From positions 1,104,001 to 1,168,000 of the forward strand of contig NC_062229.1 in the NCBI RefSeq assembly GCF_902686445.1: 64,000 nt of DNA, given 5' to 3'. Origin of the DNA: Sciurus carolinensis. Taxonomy: Eukaryota; Chordata; Mammalia; Rodentia; Sciuridae. Position numbers and translations under genes: made by a program. The first letter of the stretch is position 1; each line of letters starts with the position of its first letter. Positions 13,014 through 23,289 of this stretch are shown here, in pieces. The notes beneath the pieces were generated by a model. That model saw only the letters and a list, made by a program, of their open reading frames with translations. It had not been told where the DNA came from and did no database searches.

Positions 13014-13019
13014 TTTATT
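13014..13019 (-). terminator. Poly(A) signal, PLEKHJ1
   Basis: TTTATT on the plus strand reads AATAAA on the minus strand, about 400 bp past the PLEKHJ1 stop. Confidence 0.65.
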
Positions 13020-13416
13020 GAACAGAGCGAGCTTGGCCACCTGGAGACCAGTGCCAGGGGCTGGCCCCATCAGCAGGAGTCAAGTTCACGGCTGGTTGAG
13101 GGAGACCCCTCACCATTCACAGCTTCACCTAGCTTCGTACATTCAGCTGGCATGAACAGCAGGGTTGTGCCAGTCAGGTGCCCAGCAGGCCCTCGATGGT
13201 GCACCTGAGAGACCGGGCGGGGGCATGTGACGCTGTGGTGCCAGACCTATCTGGTGGATCCCAAGTTGGGAGGGAGGGGCGCGCTGTGCAGCTTCTCAAG
13301 AGGCAGTCCCTGTCCACCCCACCCACCCTCGGGCTTTGGACAGCTTTAGGCCAAAGCACCTCCCACTGCAGACCCAGTTGTGGGCAGGAACCCAGGGCAG
13401 GGGGCCCAGCTCAGGG

Positions 13417-14666
13417 TCAGTCCAGCTCATCCAGCCGGGAGCTGACCCTAGCTGACTGCCCATCTCTCGGCAAGCTGCTCAGCTGGAACCTGGTCTCCTC
13501 GGATATGCCGAACTGCTCCAGGGGGTCCTGTGGGGTGGACGGGGTGGCCGTGAGCTGGGTCATGAGCACTGACTGCCCCTGCCACCTCCAGCCAACACAC
13601 CTTGCCTGTCATCTTCTGTATCTCATTCCTGTAGAAGATGAGGCTTCTCCGCATGTACTCGTAGCTGGGAAGAGGACGGGACTGGCTCAGTCACAGTACC
13701 TCGACCCCACCCCGTGTGACTGCTGAGCTGTGCCTCCCTGCTGTCTCCGAGCCCCACCTGGCCCGACGCAGTGCCTCTGTCCACTGCTCACACTGCTCCT
13801 GGCTGCAGCACTCAAAGTGGTACTTCCTCTCTGGGTCCTCCACGAAGCCTGCGGCCGACAGAGGGAGGCCGCCTCTGTCAGTCTCCACACGGTCCACACC
13901 CGCCTGCCCCAAGTCCCAGCTTCCCCTTGCCCGGGCCTAAAACAACTACTCCGGGGCCCCGACGTGGGCTCACCCTTTCGGCCTGCCAGGAGCTGAAGTG
14001 CACACCCTCCCAGACCCAGACCTGTGAAGGGACCCTGTCTGGAACTGGGCCTTTGCTGATGCGAGTCATCAAGGTGGACCCTAAAGGCGACGACTACTGC
14101 TCTCTTTAAAAGAGAAAAGTGGCCGCAGACGATATGAGGCGAAGCTCCTAGGAGCCAGGAGCGCGGCCGAGCCGGAGTCTCCCCTCCGCCTCTGAGGGCA
14201 CCTGCCCTGCCCGTCCGCCCCCAGGAGGCGCAGGGGCCGTCAGGCCCCGAGCCCCGCGCGCGAGGCAGAGGCACTCACTGATGGAGAAGCCGCCGGGCTC
14301 TTCCTGCGCGACTCTGCAGCGCTCCAGCAGCAGGGCTCCGAGGGGCTGCGCGAGACACGGGCGTGAGCGCCGGCCGCCCGCGCGGGTCCCCCCTCGGCGC
14401 CCGCGCCCCTACCTCGGCCTCGTCCGTCCGGAAGTAGAAGAGGAAGTTGACCACCAGCTTCACCAGCCGCCGCTTGGCCACTGCGAGCACAGCGCGGGCT
14501 CAGCGCGGGCTCAGCGCGGGCTCCGCGCGGCCGCGAACCCCCCGGCTAGACGCCCCGGACCAGCCCACTCACCGCTGCCCTTCTTGGGCCCCCGCATGCC
14601 CAGCTCCGCCGCCAACTCCGCCGGCTGCCGGGACAGCGCCCGCAGCTCCTTCTCGTTGTAGCGCAT
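13417..14666 (-). CDS. PLEKHJ1: PLEKHJ1, pleckstrin homology domain-containing J1
   Basis: A small PH-domain protein; PH domains usually bind phosphoinositides or proteins at membranes. Minus-strand coding exons are 14573-14666, 14413-14480, 14279-14345, 13758-13848, 13601-13664 and 13417-13527. Phases match throughout, giving 164 residues. It starts MRYNEKELRALSRQPAE. The PH fold spans exons 2-5, with KRRLVKLVVNFLFYFRTDEAE, then GALLLERCRV and FVEDPERKYHFECCS, and the C-terminal helix QWTEALRRA. MRRSLIFYRNEIQKMTGKDPLEQFGISEE follows. After FQLS the reading frame runs SLPRDGQSARVSSRLDELD, longer than the roughly 149-residue human protein I recall. Alternative splicing of the last exon, or a real extension, could explain this. 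Introns are short. The gene is divergent from SF3A2 and tail-to-tail with DOT1L. Identity is very likely; the C-terminus is less certain. Confidence 0.95.
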
Positions 14667-15321
14667 GGCTGGCACCGCGGGGACACGGGAGCCAGAATGC
14701 GCAGCGCGCGCCTCTCCCCGCTCCCGGCCGCCGTCCGCGCTCGCGCCGCGGCCCGCGCCACAGAAGTCTCAGGGAGCTATCCCGGAAGTCCCGAAGGAGC
14801 CAGTGCGCCTGCGCTCCGCGGGCGGCCGGTCCCTCCGTCAGCCGCTGCGTGGCGCTGGCATGCGGGGCCTGTGCAGGATGCAGGGCCAGCGGGGGAGCTC
14901 AGCAGCCTTTATAAAGTCCTGAAATAGGCTGAGCTTGGGATGGAATCTGTTTCACAGCAAACCCTTTGACGGGCAGTGCCCTTTCCTGAGGCGTACAGGT
15001 GCAGGCAGAGGGAACCATTGCGTTTCCGGGAGCGTCTGAGGGCGCCCACTCGCGACAACCAGTACTGCGCGACTTAGAGCAGAACGAGTTCGTTGCGAGC
15101 GTTGTGCGCACGCGCCCTTCCGTCTCAAGCCTGCACTCAGGCCGCTCTCTTTTTCTCGCGCATCCGGGTTGTTCATCCGGGTCGCTGTGCGGACAGGGCA
15201 TGCGCGTAAGGGAGGCCCCGCTCCGTTTGCTCCGGAAGTGGCTCCGTTCTGCGCGTGGCGCGTGCGCAAAGAAGTTTTGGCGGTCGCCGAGAAGGCCTCG
15301 GCGTTGCGGCCTCGGCCCCGG
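14667..15321. promoter_or_regulatory. CpG-island divergent promoter region of PLEKHJ1 and SF3A2, with SF3A2 5' UTR exon
   Basis: Very CpG-rich DNA separates the PLEKHJ1 start (14666, minus) from the probable SF3A2 non-coding first exon, which ends at about 15321 before 'gtgagg'. ETS-type CCGGAAGT motifs are at 14782-14789 and 15232-15239. An NRF1-like 'gcatgcgcg' is near 15199. No TATA is obvious. This fits a bidirectional housekeeping promoter, though transcription starts cannot be placed exactly. Confidence 0.7.
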
Positions 15322-17103
15322 GTGAGGAGCGGCGCGGGCTGAGGGCGGCGCCTGTCGGGGCCCCGGAGCTCGCCGGAGCGGGGCGGGTGTGGGAGCAGGG
15401 CCGCGCGGCCAGGGAACGCCTCTCGGGAGGCCCGTTGGGGCGGGACGCGGCCAGCGCGGCGTCGGCGCCTCGGAGCCCCCGAGCGCTGCGCGTTAGCTGC
15501 CAGAGCTGGTCTCGGCGGCCTTCTCACCCCTGAGCGCGCAGTTCCTCTAGGACGGGCGGCCTCGGAGCGTTAGCTGCCCCCGGCGGGCTCAGCGCCGACC
15601 CGGGACCCAGAACCACCTCCTCCACCCCGCGCGCCCCCGGCTGTGTCCACGTTCAGCACCCGCGCGCCCTGTAACGGGTCAGAGGCCCGATGCCGCCCGC
15701 CCCGCCGCTGTCGCCTTTTGAGCCAGGGTCTTGCTGAGTTGCCCCGGTGTCTGGGGCTTCAGGCTGCGCCACCTCTCCTGCATTGTTACGAGGTTGAATT
15801 CGCCATCCAGTGCTAACACTAGTAGTGCCTAAGGCTTGACTGCTTTTTTGTACCATCTGTCTTTCTTTAAACCCCAAACATCTCGTGTGCACGTTGGTTG
15901 TATCTTCTGCGTGCTTAATCGAGTTGATACCCCGTGTTCTTGCTCTGCCTTGGACTCGCGGCTCTCCAGCTGCATACAAGTCCAGTCTGCTGACCTGAAA
16001 TGGGCTTTCCCTGCTCTGGCTTTCAGTTTGGCCAACTCTTTCTTCCGTCAGAGCTCGTTAGTTTCTAAAGAATATGATTTTTTTTTTTTTTCCCGATTGG
16101 AAATGTCTCTTTTTTACTCTCAGTGCAAGCAGTTTGGGTATGAAGCGGGTTGATACATAGGGCTGGGCTCTCCTGAGGCTCCAAGGAGAGTCCGTGTCCC
16201 TCCTCCAGCTCCTAGAAGCCCCACCGCCCTGCTCCATCTGCAGAGCCAGCCCCCAGCGTCTTCCAGTATTTCTTTGACTCTGGCCTTCCTGCCTCCTCAC
16301 TGAGGACCCTGGTGACACTGGGTCCCGGATAGTATAGAATAATGCCCCGTTTCACAGCCCTTTGCTTAATCCCATCTGTGTAGTCCCATTTGTCATACAT
16401 GGTTACAAAGGTACAGTTCCTGGGGATGAGGATGTCTTTATGAGCTGTCATTCATTTGGTCTCCTGGGCCTTATCTCTGAGGTTACTCCTAACTGAGGGG
16501 TCTGTGGAAGACATCGAACAGTCTAGACAGAATGTTGTGTGACCAGAAGAATCTGGCTGGAGTTTGGGTTTGAGTGAACCTGATGGCATATGAGAGTGGT
16601 GACCCAGGCCTATGGGGGCATGGAAGAGGGTGACTCAGCCTTTTGGGTTACAAACAGCTCTTGAATATGTGTTGCAAATTAGGCCGAGGGGATTCAAATA
16701 TAGCTGCCTTGCTGGTCTCCAGCAGATCCTCAGAGCTAGAGAACTAGGCGTTAGTTTGTAAGGAGTGAATGTAACTGGACAGAAAAGCCAGGGAAGCGGG
16801 TGAACTGGGCTTTGGTGAGTCAGGAGTCTTCCTGGAGGCACTGAGGCTTGTGTGCAAGGACTGATCTTGCTTTCCCTGGCCTCAGCCTCTGCACTCCCAG
16901 ATTGTGCCAGCTTCCTCTCCAAGACCCTCCATGGTCACTGAGAGGTGTCCCTTTAATCCTTTAGGCTCCTGAACCAGAGTCTCTGGAGACAGTTTCCATC
17001 CTCGGGCCTGGGGCGATGAGACTGGTTAATGCAGGATGGTCCTTGCCACAACTCTGGCAGGCGTCCTGAACCATCACATGCACTCTCCTCTCTGTCACTG
17101 CAG
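15322..17103 (+). other. SF3A2 intron 1
   Basis: From the donor after the inferred 5' UTR exon to the acceptor before the start-codon exon. The first 300 bp are CpG-rich. A decayed antisense SINE piece ('tttgagccagggtcttgctgagttgc') is at about 15715-15795. No other feature is supported. Confidence 0.5.
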
Positions 17104-17141
17104 GTTTCTCCCCTGTTCCATAAAGCCTCAAGGCCTTCATC

Positions 17142-20100
17142 ATGGATTTCCAGCATCGACCTGGGGGGAAGACGGGGAGTGGGGGTGTGGCCTCCTCCTC
17201 TGAGAGCAACCGTGACCGTAGGGAACGCCTCCGACAGCTGGCCCTGGAAACCATTGACATCAACAAGGTAGGCCGCAGGGAGGTGCTTGGACCCTGTGCA
17301 GCAGTCTTCCCTGTGTGCGCGTGTGTGTTTGTGTGTGTGCTGGGGATTGAACCCGGGGGCGCTCAACCACTGAGCCACATCCCCAGCCCTAGAGACAAGA
17401 GTCTCACTGAGTTGCTTAGAACCTTACTAAGTTGCTGCAGCTAAATTTGAACTCTCCATTCTCCTGCCTCAGCCTTACGAGTTGCTGGGAATATAGTCAT
17501 GTGCCACTGTACCTGGCAGAAGTTGGATTTTCTAGGACAGCCAACAAGAAAGAGCACGTACTGCAAGGCTCCTTGGTCACAGGAGGTTCTATCTGGGTGA
17601 CCCATGCCCTCAGTCACGAAGACCTCCTCCTAGGCCATGGAACCAGGGCTCTGAAGTGTACCAGCACCTCCAGGCAGAGCTGTGCTTAAGGCTTTTCCTG
17701 ACCTGAGCGGGGCAGACCCAGCAGGTCCCAGGCCTTCTGGCCTTAGGGCCCTAACCACGGCCAGTGAACTCCCTGTCTGACAGGACTTGTTTTCTGCTTA
17801 GGATCCGTATTTTATGAAAAACCACCTGGGATCATATGAATGCAAACTCTGCCTGACGCTTCACAACAATGAGGTATGTCTCTCAGCTCTACTTTGGGTC
17901 TGGCCTGGGCTCAGCTTTCCAACCTGCCACCCAGCAGAAGTCCCTAAGCCCTCCCTGGTGCTCACCCTGCCTCTGCTTCCTCCCAGCCAACCTCTGCCAT
18001 GCTGAAAATCCCAGCTCCACGCTTGTCCCGTCTCATCTCTATTATTAATTTTCTTTCCTTTTTTTTTTTTTTTTTTTTTGGACTGGGGATTGAACTCTTA
18101 GGTACTCAACTGAGCCACATTTTCAGCCCTATTTAGCATTTTATTTAGAGTCAGGGTCTCACCGAGTTGCTTAGTGCCTCGCTGATGTTGAGGCTGGCTT
18201 TGAATTCATGATCCTCCTGCCTCAGCCTCCTGAGCGCTGGGATTACAGGCGTGCACCACTGCACCCAGCTTCTGTGTTGATTCTGAGAGGACAGAGGGGA
18301 TCACCTAGGACCCCCCACTGAACAGCTGACAGCCCACTCACTGGGCCCTTTTCCCAAACTGTGTCTCTCTGTGAAAGACACCCATCACTGAAGATGCAGG
18401 TCACGTCCCATCTGCCCTCTGCACGTCTGCTGGGGGTGCTTCCAGCCCCCTTCTATCGTGAGGGCAGGAGGTGCGGGACGCTCTGCCCACCGTCTAATCT
18501 GACAGGCGGGGTCTCTGAGAAGAGCGAGAGGCCCCGCTGTTCACAGGCGCCTAGTCCTGGACAGGGGCTTTCCCCATGGTTATGGGAGCCAGCGGATGGC
18601 TGCAGTCGTCCAGTTGTGGACTGGGAGCTGGTCTGAGAGTGGCTGGGTGAAGGGTCCCTCTCTGCTGCCTTCAGCAGCGATGAGGCTCGGCTCTCAGCCC
18701 TCTTGTATGTGTCTGCATGCTGCTGACACACTGTCCTGTCCTTCAGGGCCTCTCCTCAGTGCTGTGGACACTGGGACTGGATCACTCTCAGGAGTGGGCA
18801 TCCTGGACACCTCAGGGTGCTAAGCTCTCATTTCCACCCACTCCAAGCCAGAACTCCCCAGTCATGACAACCACACGTGTCCTGGACATGGCTTAGTGTC
18901 CTCTAGGGGCAAGATCACCAATTGAGACCCTCGATAGACGTATGTGGGGGACAGGCTTCCCAGGGTGTGGCACGAAGTGGTGGGTCAGAGGGTTCCAGGT
19001 ATTGATCTGCTGGCCACACTGCAGCCAGGTACACACATGCACACCCCAGCAGGACCCCACTGGCCTCTTGTGGTGCTTGTTTCTGGGGCATCTCACGTGT
19101 GAACTGGGTGTGTGTCACGTCTCCCTGTCCCCACACCCTGTGTGGACCAGCTGGAGCTTATTTCTTCACTCTGGGTCAGGGGCCTGCCTTGCTCCTGGCC
19201 CCCTCTGTTCCCCCTCTTGGTACGGGACCAGGCAGGCTGGTCTTGGTCATCCTTTTACCCCACACCCAGGCCCTGGGGAGGTCTCCTGGGTCTTCACTTG
19301 GCCATTGTCATCGTCCCTCCCCTCTGCAGGGCAGCTACCTCGCGCACACCCAGGGGAAGAAGCATCAGACCAACTTGTGAGTACCTTGCACCCCTGCCAC
19401 TGATGCTGAGCCTTGGCTCAGGGGGTCTAAAGCCAGCCCAGGCTGCACCTAGACTGGACAGGAGCTGCTCACCCGTATGGCTGGGGTGCACGGGGAGGAT
19501 CAGTCCTCGACCTGGCTGGAGGTTCTGCCTGCCTTTTAACTGGATGGGCTGACTCAAGAGTGGGTCTCTGGGAAGAGCAGGAGGCGTGGAAAGCTCCCAA
19601 GGTTCCTCCAGCAAGGCCCAGTGGGACTGTGACAGGAGGAGAAAGCTGCCTTTTCCTTGGTCGGCCCCTCCCAGCCTTCACCCTCATCCCCCTCGCCTTG
19701 TAGAGGAGCTCCAAGGTCGGGGCAGTGGAGGGAGGCATTGGGGCCAGTGGCCTTGGTGGCCTGTGTTTGCAGGGGCTGCAGCACTTGTTTATCCTGACTA
19801 CAGGGCCCGGCGAGCAGCCAAGGAGGCTAAGGAGGCCCCTGCCCAGCCAGCACCCGAGAAGGTCAAGGTGGAGGTGAAGAAGTTTGTGAAGATTGGCCGC
19901 CCAGGCTACAAAGGTGCGCCTGTGGGAGTGACCAGCAGGCCGCAGCTGCTCTCCAGCAGGAGTGAGCTCTCTGGGCCTTGAGTTTGGGCCACACAGCCTC
20001 TGATCTCTGAGCTTTTCATGGCAATCCTCTCTTGACCATGGCCTTTGATTCCCCATCCTCCCCAGCCAGGACCACTCCCCTGCTGGCCACACCAACCTTG

Positions 20101-22609
20101 TGTGTGCCTCAGACCCTCAGTCCTGACATGTTTCTGTGCTCCTTGGGGCCAAAAATGAAGTCAGGTAGCCTTTTCCTGTGAATTTGAGAGAAAATTTCTT
20201 ATAACCTCTAAAGAGGAAGGAAAAGGAGGGAAATTTGTTTTCAGAAGCAATTTATTGGGTGGGTCCATGAGCTGAGGGTGATCTGGGTTGGAAAGCTGTG
20301 TAAGTGACCAGGTAAGCACACAGGGAATTGTGTTCCTAGGAGTTGGGAAGGCAGATGGGCCATTTAGCGTTTCTTAAACGGTGGGCATGTTCTGTGAATT
20401 GGCCCTCTGGGTAGGATCCACAAAGCAAAGGCCCTGAGGTGGTTTCCTGGTGAGCAAGGGCTGGCTGGAGTAGCAGGACCCAGGTGGCAGGCCACAACCA
20501 GGGTCTGACTCTAGTGAGGAAACGTTGATGGGTTGTGGTCAGCTCCAGGATTCAGCCGCCATCTCCAGCAGCTTTTCTTTGGCACAAACTGCCACTCCTT
20601 GGTACGGGAGCTTCCTCTCTTGCTTACCCCACGCACAGGACTAGGATTCTGGTTGGCCCCACTTAGATCCCAGTGAGGTGGCCCAGAGACCCCTCCTGGC
20701 TGCAGAGTCCCTGCTCTACTCGGTGGTGTCTTGGTGTCAGGGGCCGAGGCCTGACTGGGAGGCCTCCAGGAGTGGGGGTGGAGCGCTGTGCTGCATGGTG
20801 TGCTCTCCAGGGGATCTGGGAGAGGGAACCTACCCAGGGACTCCCCAAGACCCATTCTCCTGGGGTGGGCAACATTAGGCCACCCCAGGGTCTCCTGGCC
20901 TCAGGGAGGACCAGTGCCCTGGACCTAAGAGCCCCATTGTTGCAGTGACCAAGCAGAGGGACACGGAAATGGGCCAGCAGAGCCTCCTGTTCCAGGTGAG
21001 GTGGGACCCAGCACTGGGGGTAGGGTGGGGGCAGAGGCATGTCCTGAAGGGCAGTGCTGCCTCTGACTGCCCCACAGATCGACTACCCTGAGATCGCCGA
21101 GGGCATCATGCCTCGACACCGCTTCATGTCTGCCTACGAGCAGCGGATCGAGCCCCCAGACCGGCGCTGGCAGTACCTGCTGATGGCTGCTGAGCCCTAC
21201 GAGACCATCGCCTTCAAGGTAGTGTGGCCTCTGGTCTCCCCATTCCTGCATGAGGGGTGGGAGCAGGAAGGGTCTGTATTGGGCAGTGGTCCCCATCAGC
21301 CACCACAGGTTGGAGGTGTAGCTCCAGAGTGAACACTGGCCTGTTGGAGGGTGGTGAAGCAGCAGGGGCCCCAGGGCGGGTGCACTGTCTCAACTGGGAG
21401 CCTTGGCCTTGTGGCTGCTCCGCTGGGGACCCTGCTGGCACAGGGTGATGGTAGCCGTGTCCTGAGTCTTGACAAGGCACCGACAAGGGAACAGTGAGAG
21501 CCTGGGCATCGCAGGCTGCAGCTCTGCTGGGTGGTGGGGCTGGGTGAGCCCAGTCTGCTTCACACCAGGTCCAAGCCCTCCTGCCACTGGGTCCAGACAG
21601 GCCCCACCAGGCTTGGGCTCTGGGTCCAGGGTCCTTGTGAAGGCTGAGGCCCAGGGTCCCAGTGTGGCCTCTGTCCTGCCTAGGTGCCAAGTCGAGAGAT
21701 AGACAAGGCTGAAGGCAAGTTTTGGACTCACTGGAACAGGGAGACCAAACAGGTGAGTTAACGGGACCTAGGTGACCTGGGCTGGGCCTGGGCGCTGCGG
21801 GGGCCACCCCAAGGCCACAGGGTCTGATGAGCTCCAACGCACCCCTCTAGTTCTTTCTTCAGTTTCACTTCAAGATGGAGAAGCCTCCAGCCCCACCCAG
21901 CCTCCCCGCAGGGCCTCCGGGGGTGAAGCGGCCACCACCCCCACTGATGAATGGTCTGCCTCCCCGGCCACCACTGCCAGAGTCTTTGCCCCCGCCCCCA
22001 CCAGGAGGCCTGCCCCTGCCTCCCATGCCCCCCACTGGGCCTGCACCTTCGGGGCCCCCCGGGCCTCCCCAGCTGCCTCCACCAGCTCCTGGCGTCCATC
22101 CTCCAGCACCAGTGGTACACCCCCCCACATCTGGAGTTCACCCCCCTGCTCCTGGGGTCCACCCTCCAGCTCCTGGGGTCCACCCCCCAGCACCAGTGGT
22201 TCACCCACCAACATCTGGGGTCCACCCCCCTGCTCCAGGGGTCCACCCCCCTGCTCCAGGGGTCCACCCCCCAGCCCCAGGGGTCCACCCTCCAGCCCCA
22301 GGGGTCCACCCTCCCCCAACGGCTGGGGTTCACCCCCAGGCCCCAGGAGTACATCCCCCTGCTCCCGCGGTTCACCCTCAGGCCCCGGGAGTGCACCCAC
22401 CAGCTCCTGGGATACATCCCCAGGCACCTGGGGTCCACCCCCAACCTCCTGGGGTCCATCCTGCAGCTCCTGGGGTCCACCCTCAGCCTCCTGGAGTTCA
22501 TCCGTCAAATCCTGGGGTGCACCCCCCAGCTCCTATGCCTCCGATGTTGAGACCCCCTCTCCCCTCCGAAGGCCCTGGGAACATCCCTCCCCCTCCCCCA
22601 ACCAACTGA
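17142..22609 (+). CDS. SF3A2: SF3A2 (SAP62/SF3a66), U2 snRNP splicing factor 3A subunit 2
   Basis: A subunit of the SF3A complex that joins 17S U2 snRNP and helps it engage the intron branch site in the nucleus. Coding exons are 17142-17267, 17802-17873, 19330-19376, 19804-19913, 20946-20995, 21078-21218, 21684-21752 and 21851-22609. All phases agree, giving 457 residues (human about 464). It starts [16 protein letters not shown] matrin-type C2H2 zinc finger reads ECKLC...H...H across exons 3 and 4, with [15 protein letters not shown]. Exons 5-8 carry the conserved SF3A core ([59 protein letters not shown]). The last exon encodes a proline-rich tail with about 21 copies of a heptad like GVHPPAP, and ends PPPPPTN. 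The ATG sits in exon 2 after a 38-base 5' UTR segment. Identity is certain. Confidence 0.98.
17335..17518 (-). mobile_element. B1-ID composite SINE, antisense
   Basis: 'gctggggattgaacccgggggcgctcaaccactgagccacatccccagccct', then reverse B1 with 'ctcctgcctcagcc'. It lies in an SF3A2 intron, next to a short GT repeat. Confidence 0.85.
18056..18271 (-). mobile_element. B1-ID composite SINE, antisense
   Basis: Long poly-T, 'ggactggggattgaactc', 'actgagccacattttcagccct', reverse B1 ending 'gggattacaggcgtgcaccactgcacccagc'. Confidence 0.88.
22084..22532 (+). repeat. 21-bp coding tandem repeat in SF3A2 (GVHPPAP heptads)
   Basis: About 21 imperfect 21-base units code for heptads of the type (G/V/A)(V/I)HPPAP, with QAP, TSG, QPP and SNP variants. 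The units keep frame throughout, so the array is under coding constraint. One unit carries an extra residue (PPPTAGVH). Confidence 0.9.
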
Positions 22610-22687
22610 TAGGCTGCCTCTTGTATATCTGGTTTCCTGTTTCCCCACATAAAGAAGTTCTGAGCTTTTGTACTGTCCCTAGAGCCC

Positions 22688-22693
22688 ATTAAA
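22688..22693 (+). terminator. Poly(A) signal, SF3A2
   Basis: The variant signal ATTAAA lies 80 bp after the SF3A2 stop and is followed by GT-rich sequence. Confidence 0.75.
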
Positions 22694-22709
22694 CAGATTC
22701 CCGTGTCTG

Positions 22710-23289
22710 CAGTGGACCAATGGGGCACTGTGGTGTGGGAGGACTGTGGTGTGGGGCCCGTGTCTGCCACATGTGGGGTTCTGGCCTCCACCAGGACTTG
22801 TGGAAGCATGATGGGTGGAGGGTGCTAGTGGACACTATAACTGGAAGGACACAGGTCACTCGCTCCCCTGGGACTTGCAGCCAGGGTGCCTTTGTGATGG
22901 AGACCACCTCTTGCCAGGCCTGCTCTGCCTACGGTTGGCACATCAAGACATCAGAGGCCCAAGGGCTGTGGTGGACATGGGGGCTCTGCACACCTACCCT
23001 CAGAGCACTGCCACACTGTGGTCCCAGTGCTTGTTTCTGTCCTTCGGAGGGACTGTTGCTCAAGGACAGCTTTCTCCCCAGGGCAGTCACAGGCCCTGCT
23101 TTATCTGGTGAGAGCAAGATAGGTGACTGGGCTCAGGACAGAAAACCCTTTGAGAAGGCTGCCTCCCACCTTCCCAGGCTCCCCATGGGGTGCTAGACAC
23201 TGTCCCCCAAGGTCACCCCTGAGGAGGAGGTAGAGGCCTTCCTCCCTTCCATATAAGCCAGGCCGCCCAGCCCCTCACAGCACTTAACC
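22710..23289 (+). promoter_or_regulatory. SF3A2-AMH intergenic region with AMH proximal promoter
   Basis: The whole AMH upstream region is about 580 bp. An NR5A1/SF-1-type site CCAAGGTCA is at 23207-23215. GATA motifs are at 23101-23106 (reverse) and 23117-23122. A TATA-like 'atataag' is at 23251-23257, about 35 bp before the ATG. SF-1 and GATA4 control of this short promoter is well known in other mammals; use of these exact sites is inferred. Confidence 0.7.
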
